In this document: positions 24,606-33,134 of the stretch, piece by piece | Numbering within the stretch: position 1 is the first letter of the stretch | How the letters are laid out: each line of letters starts with the position of its first letter | Assembly: GCF_003668875.1 (NCBI RefSeq) | Contig: NZ_RAWM01000068.1 | Span: 1-46,320 of the forward strand | Length of the DNA stretch: 46,320 nt | Source: Corallococcus interemptor | Lineage (GTDB): Bacteria; Myxococcota; Myxococcia; Myxococcales; Myxococcaceae | Direction: 5' to 3' | Notes under the pieces: model-generated | The model's input: only the letters and a program-made list of their open reading frames with translations | Told to the model about the DNA's origin: nothing | The model's database searches: none | Program-made: the position numbers and the translations under genes

Positions 24606-25113
24606 GGAAGACTCCCGTTCCCGTCCGGGCAGCGAGGCCCGCGGGTGTATTGGATTGAGACGCCGGTTGGATGAGAGGAATGGACCGGGGGCTGTCTTCA
24701 GCCGCGCAGGCGGGACCGCGACGGCACGTCAGGCCGTGGCGGGAACGCGCGAGGACACACGAAGACACTCCCCGGGATGGGACGGGCGGAGACGGAGCTC
24801 ACGGCACGCGGGCAACCAGCCACGGCGCGCACCGGAGGGCCCGGTCCGCCTGCTCAAATATCGAGCAGAACCTCGTGACGGGGGGCGAGGCGCACGTCCG
24901 CCGCCGGCGCGAAGGCGCTCAGGACAGGCAGGGCATGGATGGAGACGGGCCTCATGATGAGACAGGAGTAAGACAGACGAAGACCCCTGTCAACCCGACG
25001 GCCCCGCGCGTTCCCAATCCCTGAAATAAACCCCGAAAGAATATCCGCCACCCCCGCCGTACATGTGGCGGCTGGCGACGGAAGCCAGCCCCTGATTCCT
25101 CCGAGGGGGATGT
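24606..25113. other. 508-base intergenic region between divergent genes
   Basis: Separates the leftward EF-G gene from the rightward metzincin gene. Both promoters should lie here. I find no convincing gene: the open frames are short or compositionally random, including a 33-residue minus-strand peptide (start 24955, MRPVSIHALPVL) without a ribosome-binding site. The right end is distinctly less GC-rich (24970-25050) and carries the paired hairpins listed separately. Confidence 0.6.
25045..25089 (+). promoter_or_regulatory. two adjacent hairpins upstream of the metzincin gene
   Basis: CCGCCAC/GTGGCGG (25045-25051 with 25065-25071) and GCTGGC/GCCAGC (25071-25076 with 25084-25089) are adjoining stems sharing one base, ending 24 bases before the metzincin start codon and just before its GAGGGGG ribosome-binding site. 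A leader structure affecting translation is possible. Confidence 0.3.
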
Positions 25114-26616
25114 ATGTCCACGTTTCACAAGAGCCTGCTGACGGCCTCCATGGCTCTCGTCGGCTTGAATGGGTGTGTCTACGGCTTCATCTACGACTCC
25201 GCCACCGGCAGCGCCGTGGAAGGCGTGACGGTCTTCGTCGCCTCCGGCACCTGCTCCGGCAGCGGCTGTGGCACCGGCACCCCGTACCAGACGACGGACT
25301 CGTCCGGCCTCTACGTCTTCGACGCGTACGGCAACCACAACGGCGACGACCACGTGCAGCTCGTCATGCCGGCGTCCGGCGAGGAGGCGCTGCGGCTCGT
25401 CTACTCCCGCGCGGGCTACCGCTCCGTCAGCGTCTACCACCGGCCGAAGTACGAGACGATGACGCAGAACGGGACCGACTATCAGGTCTCCGCGGTGCAG
25501 TCCGTGTACCTGTGCGCGCTCAACGCGGTGGACACGGACGGCGACGGCATCTGCGACGCGGCGGAGAACCAGTACGGCACCAACCCCAACAACTCCGACA
25601 CGGACGGCGACCGCATCAGCGACTACGCGGAGCTGTACGGCTACGGCGGCGTGGACCTGCGCTACTGGGGCGCGAACCCGCTCAAGAAGGACGTGTTCGT
25701 GGAGGTGGACTACTACGCGGACCGCAAGCCCTCGCAGGGCGCGCTGGACATGGTGACGGCGGCCTTCGCCAACGCGCCGGTGTCCAACCCCAACGGCTCC
25801 ACGGGCATCGCGCTGCACCTGGTGCTGGACTCGCAGATCGCCGCCGCGGACGCCATCTCCAACCTGGACACGGGCTGGGTGGGCGTGGATTCCATCAAGG
25901 CCAAGTACTTCAGGCCGCGCCGCGCGCCCTTCTTCCACTACGCGCTGTTCGCGAACACCTACGGCACGACGAGCTCCAGCGGCCTGTCGCGCGGCATCCC
26001 CGCGCATGACCTCATCGTGACGCTGGGCGGCTGGTCCACGCCGGGCGGCACGGAGCTGCAGCAGGCCGGCACGCTCATGCACGAGCTGGGGCACAACATC
26101 GGCCTGCGCCACGGCGGCAACGACGACGCCAACTACAAGCCCAACTACCTGAGCGTGATGAACTACGAGTACCAGACGGTCGGCCTGCGCATCGACGGCG
26201 TGGACAGCGTGCTGGACTACTCGCGCGTGCGCGTCGCCTCCGTCAGCGAGACGTCCGTCAACGAGGTGTCCGCCTTCGCGCCCATCGCCCCCACCACGGA
26301 GGCGGACCTGGCCCGCATCGGCGTGCGCGTCAACGGCGTGCAGCGCGCGGGCACCGCGAGCGCGAACCTGGACATCAACGGCAGCGGCGCCATCCAGACC
26401 GCGTCCTACGCGTACAACTTCAACCGCGACTCCGACAGCGTGGACTTCTTCCCCGCGTCGCAGAATGACTGGCTGGCGCTGGTGTACGACGGCGCCGGGC
26501 AGATTGGCGACGGCTGGCTCGGCACCACCCAGGGCCTGAGCCGCCAGCAGCCCTTCTTCGTCGTCCCGGAGAAGACGGACTCCTGCCTCACCGAGCAGAT
26601 GCTCCTCAAGCGGTAG
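25114..26616 (+). CDS. metzincin-type zinc metalloprotease lipoprotein
   Basis: Exported metalloprotease of 500 residues. A lipoprotein signal ends at LNGC (Cys21). An N-terminal carboxypeptidase-regulatory-like beta domain follows (~24-130), then thrombospondin type 3-like calcium repeats (DTDGDGICDAAE and DTDGDRISDYAE, ~145-175). The extended zinc motif HELGHNIGLRH occupies residues 323-333 (HExxHxxGxxH), and a methionine in LSVMNYEYQ downstream is a good Met-turn, completing the metzincin signature. ATG 25114 has GAGGGGG upstream. The fold around the motif does not match a subfamily I can name. Likely cell-surface protein digestion. A strong terminator follows. Confidence 0.9.
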   Translation: MSTFHKSLLTASMALVGLNGCVYGFIYDSATGSAVEGVTVFVASGTCSGSGCGTGTPYQTTDSSGLYVFDAYGNHNGDDHVQLVMPASGEEALRLVYSRAGYRSVSVYHRPKYETMTQNGTDYQVSAVQSVYLCALNAVDTDGDGICDAAENQYGTNPNNSDTDGDRISDYAELYGYGGVDLRYWGANPLKKDVFVEVDYYADRKPSQGALDMVTAAFANAPVSNPNGSTGIALHLVLDSQIAAADAISNLDTGWVGVDSIKAKYFRPRRAPFFHYALFANTYGTTSSSGLSRGIPAHDLIVTLGGWSTPGGTELQQAGTLMHELGHNIGLRHGGNDDANYKPNYLSVMNYEYQTVGLRIDGVDSVLDYSRVRVASVSETSVNEVSAFAPIAPTTEADLARIGVRVNGVQRAGTASANLDINGSGAIQTASYAYNFNRDSDSVDFFPASQNDWLALVYDGAGQIGDGWLGTTQGLSRQQPFFVVPEKTDSCLTEQMLLKR

Positions 26617-26647
26617 TCCAGGGGCCTCCACCCTGGCACGCCGTCCC

Positions 26648-26688
26648 CCGCCGGGTTCCTCTTCACGAGGGACCCGGCGGTCGTTTCT
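26648..26688 (+). terminator. intrinsic terminator after metzincin gene
   Basis: A 14-bp stem with one G-U pair (CCGCCGGGTTCCTC with GAGGGACCCGGCGG) and a 5-base loop is followed by TCGTTTCT. It starts 32 bases after the metzincin stop and ends 30 bases before the prephenate dehydrogenase start. Confidence 0.75.
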
Positions 26689-26717
26689 CCACCGCGGGCC
26701 CGCGTAGACTCCGGCGC

Positions 26718-27746
26718 ATGCCGCATGTCGCGCTGGTGGGATACGGACGTTTTGGACGGGCGCTGGGAACGCTGCTGGAGGCGGTGGGCGTGGAGCACCG
26801 CGCCCTGGACCCGGTGGCGGACGTGCCGGAGCCGCTGCGCGCGCGCTCGGTGCCGGAGCTGCTGGAGGGCGCGGAGCTGGTGGTGGTGGCGGTGCCGGTG
26901 CCCCAGATGCGGGACGTGCTGCGTTCGCTCAAGCCCCACCTGCGGCCGGAGCACCTGGTGCTGGACGTGGGCAGCGTGAAGGTGAAGCCCGTGGAGGCGC
27001 TGACGGAGGTGCTGGGCTCCGGCGTGCCCTGGGTGGGGACGCATCCCCTCTTCGGCCCCTTGAGCCTGGCCATGGCGGAGCGCCCCATGCGCGTGGTGCT
27101 CTGCCCCAACCCGCTGCATCCGGAGGCCGCCCCGCGCGCCCGGCGCTTCTACGAGGGGCTGGGCTGCGAGGTGATTGAGCAGACGCCGGAGGGGCATGAC
27201 CGGGTGATGGCTCGCACGCACGCCCTCACGTTCTTCGTGGCCAAGGGGATGGTGGACTCCGGCGCGGCGGCGGACGTGCCCTTCGCACCGGCCAGCTTCA
27301 AGGCGCTGTCGCGCACCATCGAGACCGTACGCGCGGACGCAGGCCACCTCTTCAACGCCATCCAGCAGGAGAACCCCTACGCCACGGAGGCGCGAGGGAG
27401 CCTGCTCACGGCGCTCCAGGACATCCACCGCGACCTGGATGCGGCCCCCGAGGTGGCACGGGCGCCGGAGGTTTCCGGCGTCGCCGCGCCCGGCCTGGAG
27501 CCGGGAGCACCCGCGCCCCGGGAGCCGCGCGAGCACATCGACGCGCTCGACCGGGAGCTGGTGGAGCTGCTGGCCCGTCGCGAGGAACTGGCCCGCCGTC
27601 AGCGCCGCGCCCAGGCTCAAGGGAACGAACCCGCTCGCACGGAGACGCTGCTCGCCGTGCGCCGCGCGTGGGCCCGGGAGCTGGGCGTGGACGCGCAGGA
27701 GGTGGAGGCCGTCTTCCGGGCCGTGCTCGGCAGCGGCCTGCGGTGA
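26718..27746 (+). CDS. tyrA: prephenate dehydrogenase fused to C-terminal chorismate mutase domain
   Basis: Bifunctional tyrosine-pathway protein of 342 residues. The N-terminal NAD(P)-binding dehydrogenase (~1-245) has VALVGYGRFGRALG, GTHPLFGP (107-114), the conserved His region EGHDRVMARTHAL, and QQENPYA (216-222). Residues ~268-342 resemble an AroQ (type II) chorismate mutase: REHIDALDRELVELLARREEL. This domain order is the reverse of the E. coli T-protein, where the mutase is N-terminal. Arg271 and Arg288 align with E. coli Arg11 and Arg28, but the residue aligned with catalytic Lys39 is Gln299, so the mutase may be weak or only regulatory. It ends seven bases from the convergent esterase gene. 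Confidence 0.92.
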   Translation: MPHVALVGYGRFGRALGTLLEAVGVEHRALDPVADVPEPLRARSVPELLEGAELVVVAVPVPQMRDVLRSLKPHLRPEHLVLDVGSVKVKPVEALTEVLGSGVPWVGTHPLFGPLSLAMAERPMRVVLCPNPLHPEAAPRARRFYEGLGCEVIEQTPEGHDRVMARTHALTFFVAKGMVDSGAAADVPFAPASFKALSRTIETVRADAGHLFNAIQQENPYATEARGSLLTALQDIHRDLDAAPEVARAPEVSGVAAPGLEPGAPAPREPREHIDALDRELVELLARREELARRQRRAQAQGNEPARTETLLAVRRAWARELGVDAQEVEAVFRAVLGSGLR

Positions 27747-27753
27747 AGCGCCG

Positions 27754-29070
27754 TTAGAGGTACTCGTCCAGCCAGTCGAACATCCGGTGGTTGGCCACGG
27801 CCTGCGCGCCCTCCTGGCAGTGCAGGAGCCCCGTGTCCTGCGCGGTGAAGAGCATGTAGTCCTTCGGGCACTCCAGCGCGTCGAAGAGCAGCCGGGCCTG
27901 GCCCTGGGAGAACGCTTCGGCCGTGCCGTCCATCACCAGCGTGCGGCAGCGGATGCGGTGGACGATGGGCTCGTTGTTGTACCGGCGCAGCTCGAAGAGC
28001 AGCGCGGACGGCGTGCTGACGCCGTGCTTGGACATCGAGTCCTTCATGTACCAGCGGTACAGGAACACCTGCTGCATCAGCTGGCCCATGGCCGCGTCGA
28101 ACGCCTGGGGGTCGCTGTCCAGCAGCGGCATCAGCTCCGGGAAGTACATGTTGAACTGCTCGAACGACGCATCGCCCCAGTTGAGGACGCCGGGGTTGGG
28201 GATGAGGATCTTGATGCGCCGCTCGAACGCGGCGGCGCGAGGCACCAGCGCCCCGCCCATGCTCCAGCCCAGGAGCGCGATGCGCCGCGAGTCCACACCC
28301 GCGATGCACAGCGCGAAGTCCACCACCGGGCGGATGACCTGCTCCCAGTCGTGACGGAACGGCAGCCCCTGCTCGCGGATGGCCATGCCCTGGCCGGGCG
28401 CGTGCACGATGAGGCAGTGGTAGCCCCGCGCGAGCGCCGCGTCGATGACGTACTTGGACTCCTCTGGCCACGCGTCCCGGCCCTGCTGGAAGATGAGCAG
28501 CGGCGCGATGCTCCGGGCGCTCGGGGCGCGGAAGAAGTAGCCGGGCAGCGTGGTGTTCTCGTACGGGATGCGCACGGGCGTGCCCGGGATCTTCAGCAGC
28601 GGGAGCGCCTTGTTGTACGCGTCCACCGCCTTGCGCCCCGTGGCGACGACGCTCGGGTGCGTGGGCTCCGGGTGGTGGATGAGCGCGGCGCGGTAGTAGT
28701 TGGCGGCGCGCAGGTAGGCGTTGCCCGCGCTGATGGGGTGGCGGCGCGACAGGCTCACGTCCCCCATGGCGCGGATGCGGTCGGCGGTGCGGACCCACTC
28801 GTTGGGCCAGCTCCAGTCATCCCCCGCGACGATGCGGCTCGCGGTGTCCAGCACCTCGCTGATGTCCGACTGCGCGCTGTAGGTCCCGGCCAGGAAGTGC
28901 AGCAGCTGGCTCTCCATGATGGGGTCCGCCATCAGCCCCAGCTCCCACCAGGGCCGGGGCTCCCCGGAGGGCGTAGCAGCGGCTGCGGGAGCGCTCTTGA
29001 GAAGCGCGAGCCCACCGGTCAAACCCAGGCTGGCTTGGATGAGGGAGCGACGGTCCAGTGTGATGCCCAT
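27754..29070 (-). CDS. alpha/beta hydrolase with Tat-like signal
   Basis: Serine hydrolase of 438 residues. The N-terminus MGITLDRRSLIQASLGLTGG carries an Arg-Arg pair before a hydrophobic stretch and an AxA site near residue 32, suggesting Tat export. A helical cap-like region (~45-160) precedes the hydrolase core: LLIFQQGRD strand, nucleophile elbow LLGWSMGG with Ser270, acid in LVMDGTAEA and His in DTGLLHCQ. Layout and cap resemble the family containing 2,6-dihydroxypseudooxynicotine hydrolase and the FrsA/DUF1100 esterases. Substrate unknown. It is divergent from the small exported protein at 29303. Confidence 0.9.
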   Translation of the reverse strand: MGITLDRRSLIQASLGLTGGLALLKSAPAAAATPSGEPRPWWELGLMADPIMESQLLHFLAGTYSAQSDISEVLDTASRIVAGDDWSWPNEWVRTADRIRAMGDVSLSRRHPISAGNAYLRAANYYRAALIHHPEPTHPSVVATGRKAVDAYNKALPLLKIPGTPVRIPYENTTLPGYFFRAPSARSIAPLLIFQQGRDAWPEESKYVIDAALARGYHCLIVHAPGQGMAIREQGLPFRHDWEQVIRPVVDFALCIAGVDSRRIALLGWSMGGALVPRAAAFERRIKILIPNPGVLNWGDASFEQFNMYFPELMPLLDSDPQAFDAAMGQLMQQVFLYRWYMKDSMSKHGVSTPSALLFELRRYNNEPIVHRIRCRTLVMDGTAEAFSQGQARLLFDALECPKDYMLFTAQDTGLLHCQEGAQAVANHRMFDWLDEYL

Positions 29071-29302
29071 GGTCTCTGGCCTCCAGCGAAACAGGTGCTG
29101 GGGCCTGGAACACCGGGCGACCTGCCGTCTGTCACCACGTCCCCATCAGCGCGGACACGCCATGGGGCAGCTGTTGCGTCCCAGGGCTCGCTACGCCGGC
29201 CCCTCATCCGCACCGGTGGACTGAATGCATCCGCCGGGATTCAGACCGGAGAGGACGATGTTGGTGGACCCGATGCGATTCTTCACCCTTCGGAGCCACT
29301 GC

Positions 29303-29857
29303 ATGAAGAAGACCGCCCTGCTGACCTGCCTGCTCGGATTGCTGGGAGCTCTCCCGGCCAGCGCCGCTGAACTCAAGGATGTGTTCGGCAAGGAGGTCCC
29401 CATCGGGCAGGGTCGTCCCACGTTGGTGCTGTATGCCAACAAGAGCACCAAGGAAGAGCTGCGCCAGCGCGCTTCCCAGTTCATCTACGGCGTGCGGGAG
29501 AAGAAGCCCATCGTCGTCATCCACGTGGACCTGCGCGACGTCCCGGGCCTCTTCAAGGGGATGGCGCGCGGAGAGATCCGCAAGAGCCACGACGAGTCGC
29601 TGGCCGCCATGAAGGACCTGTACCGGCAGAAGGGCGAGGCACCGCCCGCCGAGCTGGACTCGTCGCTCTACATGGTCGCGGACTCCAAGGGCGAGCCCCA
29701 CAAGTCCATGGGTCTGGCGAAGGGCTTCGACCGCGTGTTCGCCCAGGTGCTCGGCACCGCCGGGCAGGAGCTCGCTCGCGGCGCCTTCTCGGAGGGTGCC
29801 CGGCAGCTCAGCCAGGCGATGAGCGCCGCGCCCGCGGTGGCGTCCCGCAAGCCCTGA
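29303..29857 (+). CDS. small exported protein, thioredoxin-like fold possible
   Basis: Protein of 184 residues. ATG 29303, with CGGAG eight bases upstream, starts a clean signal peptide (MKKTALLTCLLGLLGALPASA, cleavage ~22); an upstream in-frame start at 29225 would bury it. The mature part begins AELKDVFGKEVPIGQGRPTLVLYANK, which resembles the first strand-helix of thioredoxin-like or AhpC/YtfJ-like proteins, but there is no CxxC pair. I do not recognise the family beyond this. It is followed 88 bases later by another small exported protein on the same strand. Confidence 0.75.
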   Translation: MKKTALLTCLLGLLGALPASAAELKDVFGKEVPIGQGRPTLVLYANKSTKEELRQRASQFIYGVREKKPIVVIHVDLRDVPGLFKGMARGEIRKSHDESLAAMKDLYRQKGEAPPAELDSSLYMVADSKGEPHKSMGLAKGFDRVFAQVLGTAGQELARGAFSEGARQLSQAMSAAPAVASRKP

Positions 29858-29945
29858 CGTCACAAAGGAGTTCGACGGACTCCAGGTGTGAAAGGGGGCA
29901 GGCCCTGGCCTATCCTGCCGCCTCCCGCTCCACCTGGAGTCTTCC

Positions 29946-30479
29946 ATGCACGTCGAATCCCCGCGCAGCGCCCGTTCCCCGAAGGCCGTGACGTTCCTCC
30001 GCATCCCCGTGCTGATTGCCGTGGGGATGATGACGATGGGCAGCGGCATGGGGAACCCGGGCTGTAGCAGCTCGACGCCTGAATGTGATGAGGGCTGTGC
30101 CATCGGGGGCACCTACACGTTCCAACTCGAGGACACCTCGCCGCCAGGCGAGGGATGCGTGGCCCTGGGCCTGGAGCTTCCCAAGGGGCCGCTCGTGTTG
30201 ACCACCTCCGACAGCTACGTCAGCGGGAACATCGACGACCAGTACCTGTCGACCTACTACGAAGGCGAGCCCTCGCGGACGCTCGACTTCAGCTATGCGC
30301 AGAGGATTGGTGAGGGGCTCGAGCGCCGCTTCGAGATGAAGTCGACGGTCGCCGCGCCCTCACCCCGCAAGGAGACCGACAGGTCGGTCATCCAGGGCGA
30401 GTACATGCTGAAGATCTTCGCCGTCGAGGACGGCAGCGTGAAGTGCCTCATCCAGCGGAAGTTCACCGCGACGCGGTAG
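29946..30479 (+). CDS. hypothetical lipoprotein
   Basis: Protein of 177 residues with a positively charged N-terminus, hydrophobic segment (FLRIPVLIAVGMMTMGSG) and a candidate lipobox ending at Cys40 (NPGC). The mature part has Cys pairs (CDEGC, ending with KCLIQRKF) and beta-strand-like alternation. No known domain is recognised. Codon third positions are less G/C-biased than in most neighbours. It lies 32 bases before the start of the sugar dehydrogenase gene on the same strand. Confidence 0.65.
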   Translation: MHVESPRSARSPKAVTFLRIPVLIAVGMMTMGSGMGNPGCSSSTPECDEGCAIGGTYTFQLEDTSPPGEGCVALGLELPKGPLVLTTSDSYVSGNIDDQYLSTYYEGEPSRTLDFSYAQRIGEGLERRFEMKSTVAAPSPRKETDRSVIQGEYMLKIFAVEDGSVKCLIQRKFTATR

Positions 30480-30511
30480 GGATTCCTCCGAGTGAAGTAG
30501 GGTCGGGGGCC

Positions 30512-32929
30512 ATGCGTACTCCCCTCATGGCTTCATTGTTGTGCCTGATGATGTCCGCGCCGGCCCGGGCCGCCGTGCCGGCCGGCTTCGCGGAAACGGG
30601 CTATTCGTCCAGCAGCCTGAGCCCGGCGACGGGCATGGCGTGGGCTCCGGACGGTTCGGGGCGCCTGTTCATCACGCAGAAGAACGGCGTGGTGCGCACG
30701 GTGGCCCTGAAGGACGGCGTCCTGGAGACACAGCCGGGCACCTCCACGCTGGTGACGCGCACGTTCGCCACGGAGCCCTCGGTCCACACCAACAGCGAGT
30801 GTGGCCTCATCGGCATCGCGTTCGACCCGAACTACGTGGTCAACCGGTACGTCTACTTCTTCGTCACCGTCTCCCCTTCCGAGCAGCGCATCGTCCGCTA
30901 CACGGACGCCAACGGTACGGGCATCGCGCGCACGGAGGTCATCACGCGGCTGCCCACGGCGGGCAACAACCACGACGGCGGCGGGCTGGGCTTCGGGCCG
31001 GACGGCAAGCTCTACTGGGCCATTGGCGACCTGGGCAACGGCTCCGGCGTGGACAGTGACCTGACGTCGCTGGCGGCCAAGGTGGGCCGCGCGAACCTGG
31101 ACGGCACGCCCGTCAATGACAACCCGTTCAACGACGGCGTGGGCCCCAACAACGAATACATCTGGGCGCGGGGCCTCAGAAACCCGTTCACCTTCACCTT
31201 CCAGCCCACCACCGGGCAGCTGTGGGTCAACGGCGTGGGCACCGGCTATGAGCAGGTCTTCGTCGTGGGCCGCCGCAGCCACGCTGGCTACAACGACTAC
31301 GAGAACAACCAGCCGCTCGGGAACGACTACATCACCCCGGTCATCAAGTACCGCACCAACGGGTCGGACACGCGCAGCCTCACCGCCACGGGCGCGGTGC
31401 GCAGCGGGGGCGTCACCACGTTCACCACCACGGCGGGGCACGGCTTCCGCAAGGGAGAGAAGCTCCTCCTCGAAGGCGTGGCGGACGCCAGCTTCAACGG
31501 CGAGTTCTACGTCGCCAGCGCCAACAACGCGCCTGGCACCACCACCTTCACGGTGGCCCAACCGGGCCTGCCGGACGCCACCAGCGGCGGCGGCAGCGCG
31601 ATGACGCAGACGCTGGGGGGCTCCATCACCGGCGGCGTCTTCTATGACGCCACCCTGTTCCCGCCGGAGTACCGGGGCAGCTACTTCTTCGGCGACTACA
31701 ACAGCGGCCAGCTGACGCGCGCCACGCTGGCGGCGGACAACTCGGTGGCGACGGTGGACGAGTGGGGCACGGGCTTCGGCGCCAACGTGGACATGAGCGT
31801 GGGGCCGGACGGCGCGCTCTACACGGTGTCCGTCACCAGCGGCCGGGTGGTCCGGGTGACGCCCACCGCCACCGCCCAGAAGCTGGTCGTTTCCGGACTC
31901 AATCCGCGCGTGATGGAGGGCGGCCGCGCGGCCTTCACCGTGCGCCTGGCCCAGGCACCCGCCGCGCCCATGACGGTGCGGGTGGCGCGGGCCCTGGGCG
32001 GCTCCCAGGACCTGCGCGTGGCGAGCAATGACACGCTCGTCTTCAACGCGTTGAACTGGAACGTGCCGCAGGCCGTGGTGCTGGAGGCGATGGACGACGC
32101 GGACACGGACGAGGACACCGCCACCTTCACGGTGTCCTCGGAGGGCCTGCAGGACGAGGCGGTGGTGGCCACCACCATCGACAACAACTCGGCCCGGCTG
32201 GTGCTGACCGCCCTGCGGCTCGCCGTGCCCGAGGGCGGCACCGCCACCTTCGACGTGTCCCTGTCCCAGCGGCCCACGTCCAACGTCACCGTCACGGTGG
32301 CGTCCACGCAGGGCGACGCGGACCTCACCGTGGACTCCGCGTCCACGCTCACGTTCACGACGTCCAACTGGAACACGCCGCGGACCGTCACGCTCCGGGC
32401 CGCGCAGGACGCGGACAACGTGGATGGTGAGGCCACCATCACGCTCGCCATTCCGGGCCTGGACGCGCGCACCGTGCAGGCCGTGGAGGTGGACGACGAA
32501 CCGCTCCCGCCCTCCATCAACTCCCCGCCGGTCACCACCGCCGTGGTGGGCGTCGAGTACCGCCACACCGTGATCGCGCGGGGCCGGCCCGCGCCCACCT
32601 ATTCGCTGGTGGGCACCGTGCCGCAGGGCATGAGCATCGACGCGACGAGCGGCCTCATCACCTGGACACCGTCAGCGGTGGGCACCGTGGACGTGCTCGT
32701 GCGGGCGACCAACGGCGTGCCGCCGGACGCCGAGCTGGGCTTCACCCTCACCGTGACGGCGGAGTTGGGTGAGCCGGATGCCGGCACGGGGAACCCGGAC
32801 GCGGGCACGAGCCAGCCGCCGCCCGAGGAGGACTCCGGTTGTGGCTGCGGCGCGGCCCCGGTGGCGCCGCTCGCGTGGCTCGCGCTGGCCGCGCTGGCCG
32901 CCCGGCGCAAGCGCTCGCGCGTGAGCTGA
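30512..32929 (+). CDS. PQQ-dependent sugar dehydrogenase-like protein with MYXO-CTERM tail
   Basis: Exported 805-residue protein. A signal peptide (MRTPLMASLLCLMMSAPARA) is followed by a GSDH-type six-bladed beta-propeller (~22-450), with NNHDGGGLGFGPDGKLYWAIGD and RGLRNPFTFTF as signatures; such enzymes oxidise aldoses using PQQ and calcium. Within the propeller lies a lineage insert at ~290-375. Two Calx-beta-like repeats (~465-560, ~570-665) and a putative Ig (He_PIG) domain (~670-755, PPSINSPPVTTAVVGVEY) follow. The C-terminus CGCGAAPVAPLAWLALAALAARRKR is a MYXO-CTERM sorting signal, expected to be processed by a rhombosortase-like system and lipidated. ATG 30512 is chosen over 30443 because of the signal peptide. 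Confidence 0.93.
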   Translation: MRTPLMASLLCLMMSAPARAAVPAGFAETGYSSSSLSPATGMAWAPDGSGRLFITQKNGVVRTVALKDGVLETQPGTSTLVTRTFATEPSVHTNSECGLIGIAFDPNYVVNRYVYFFVTVSPSEQRIVRYTDANGTGIARTEVITRLPTAGNNHDGGGLGFGPDGKLYWAIGDLGNGSGVDSDLTSLAAKVGRANLDGTPVNDNPFNDGVGPNNEYIWARGLRNPFTFTFQPTTGQLWVNGVGTGYEQVFVVGRRSHAGYNDYENNQPLGNDYITPVIKYRTNGSDTRSLTATGAVRSGGVTTFTTTAGHGFRKGEKLLLEGVADASFNGEFYVASANNAPGTTTFTVAQPGLPDATSGGGSAMTQTLGGSITGGVFYDATLFPPEYRGSYFFGDYNSGQLTRATLAADNSVATVDEWGTGFGANVDMSVGPDGALYTVSVTSGRVVRVTPTATAQKLVVSGLNPRVMEGGRAAFTVRLAQAPAAPMTVRVARALGGSQDLRVASNDTLVFNALNWNVPQAVVLEAMDDADTDEDTATFTVSSEGLQDEAVVATTIDNNSARLVLTALRLAVPEGGTATFDVSLSQRPTSNVTVTVASTQGDADLTVDSASTLTFTTSNWNTPRTVTLRAAQDADNVDGEATITLAIPGLDARTVQAVEVDDEPLPPSINSPPVTTAVVGVEYRHTVIARGRPAPTYSLVGTVPQGMSIDATSGLITWTPSAVGTVDVLVRATNGVPPDAELGFTLTVTAELGEPDAGTGNPDAGTSQPPPEEDSGCGCGAAPVAPLAWLALAALAARRKRSRVS

Positions 32930-32938
32930 AACACGAGC

Positions 32939-32967
32939 GGGAGGGCGCCCGCGCTGGACGCCCTCCC
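32939..32967 (+). terminator. stem-loop after sugar dehydrogenase gene
   Basis: GGGAGGGCG and CGCCCTCCC form a perfect 9-bp stem with an 11-base loop, starting ten bases after the stop codon. Only two T residues follow, so termination may be partial. Confidence 0.55.
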
Positions 32968-33134
32968 ACTTCCCCCTGCCGCGCCGGTGCGGCGATGACA
33001 GGGTGCGGCAAGGTTCGTCCGCGCGTGTCCGGAAGCGGGATGCGGATTCCCAGCGCCGGTCAGTGCTCGCGTTCGTGTCGTCAGGGAGTGCCTGTGCGGC
33101 CGCCATGGCATGGGCCATGCTCACGGCGTCCGCC

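Noticed and set aside
24854..24955. 33-residue minus-strand peptide MRPVSIHALPVL... as EF-G leader or RiPP precursor
   Set aside because: No ribosome-binding site, no attenuator-like pairing seen, and no modifying enzyme nearby.
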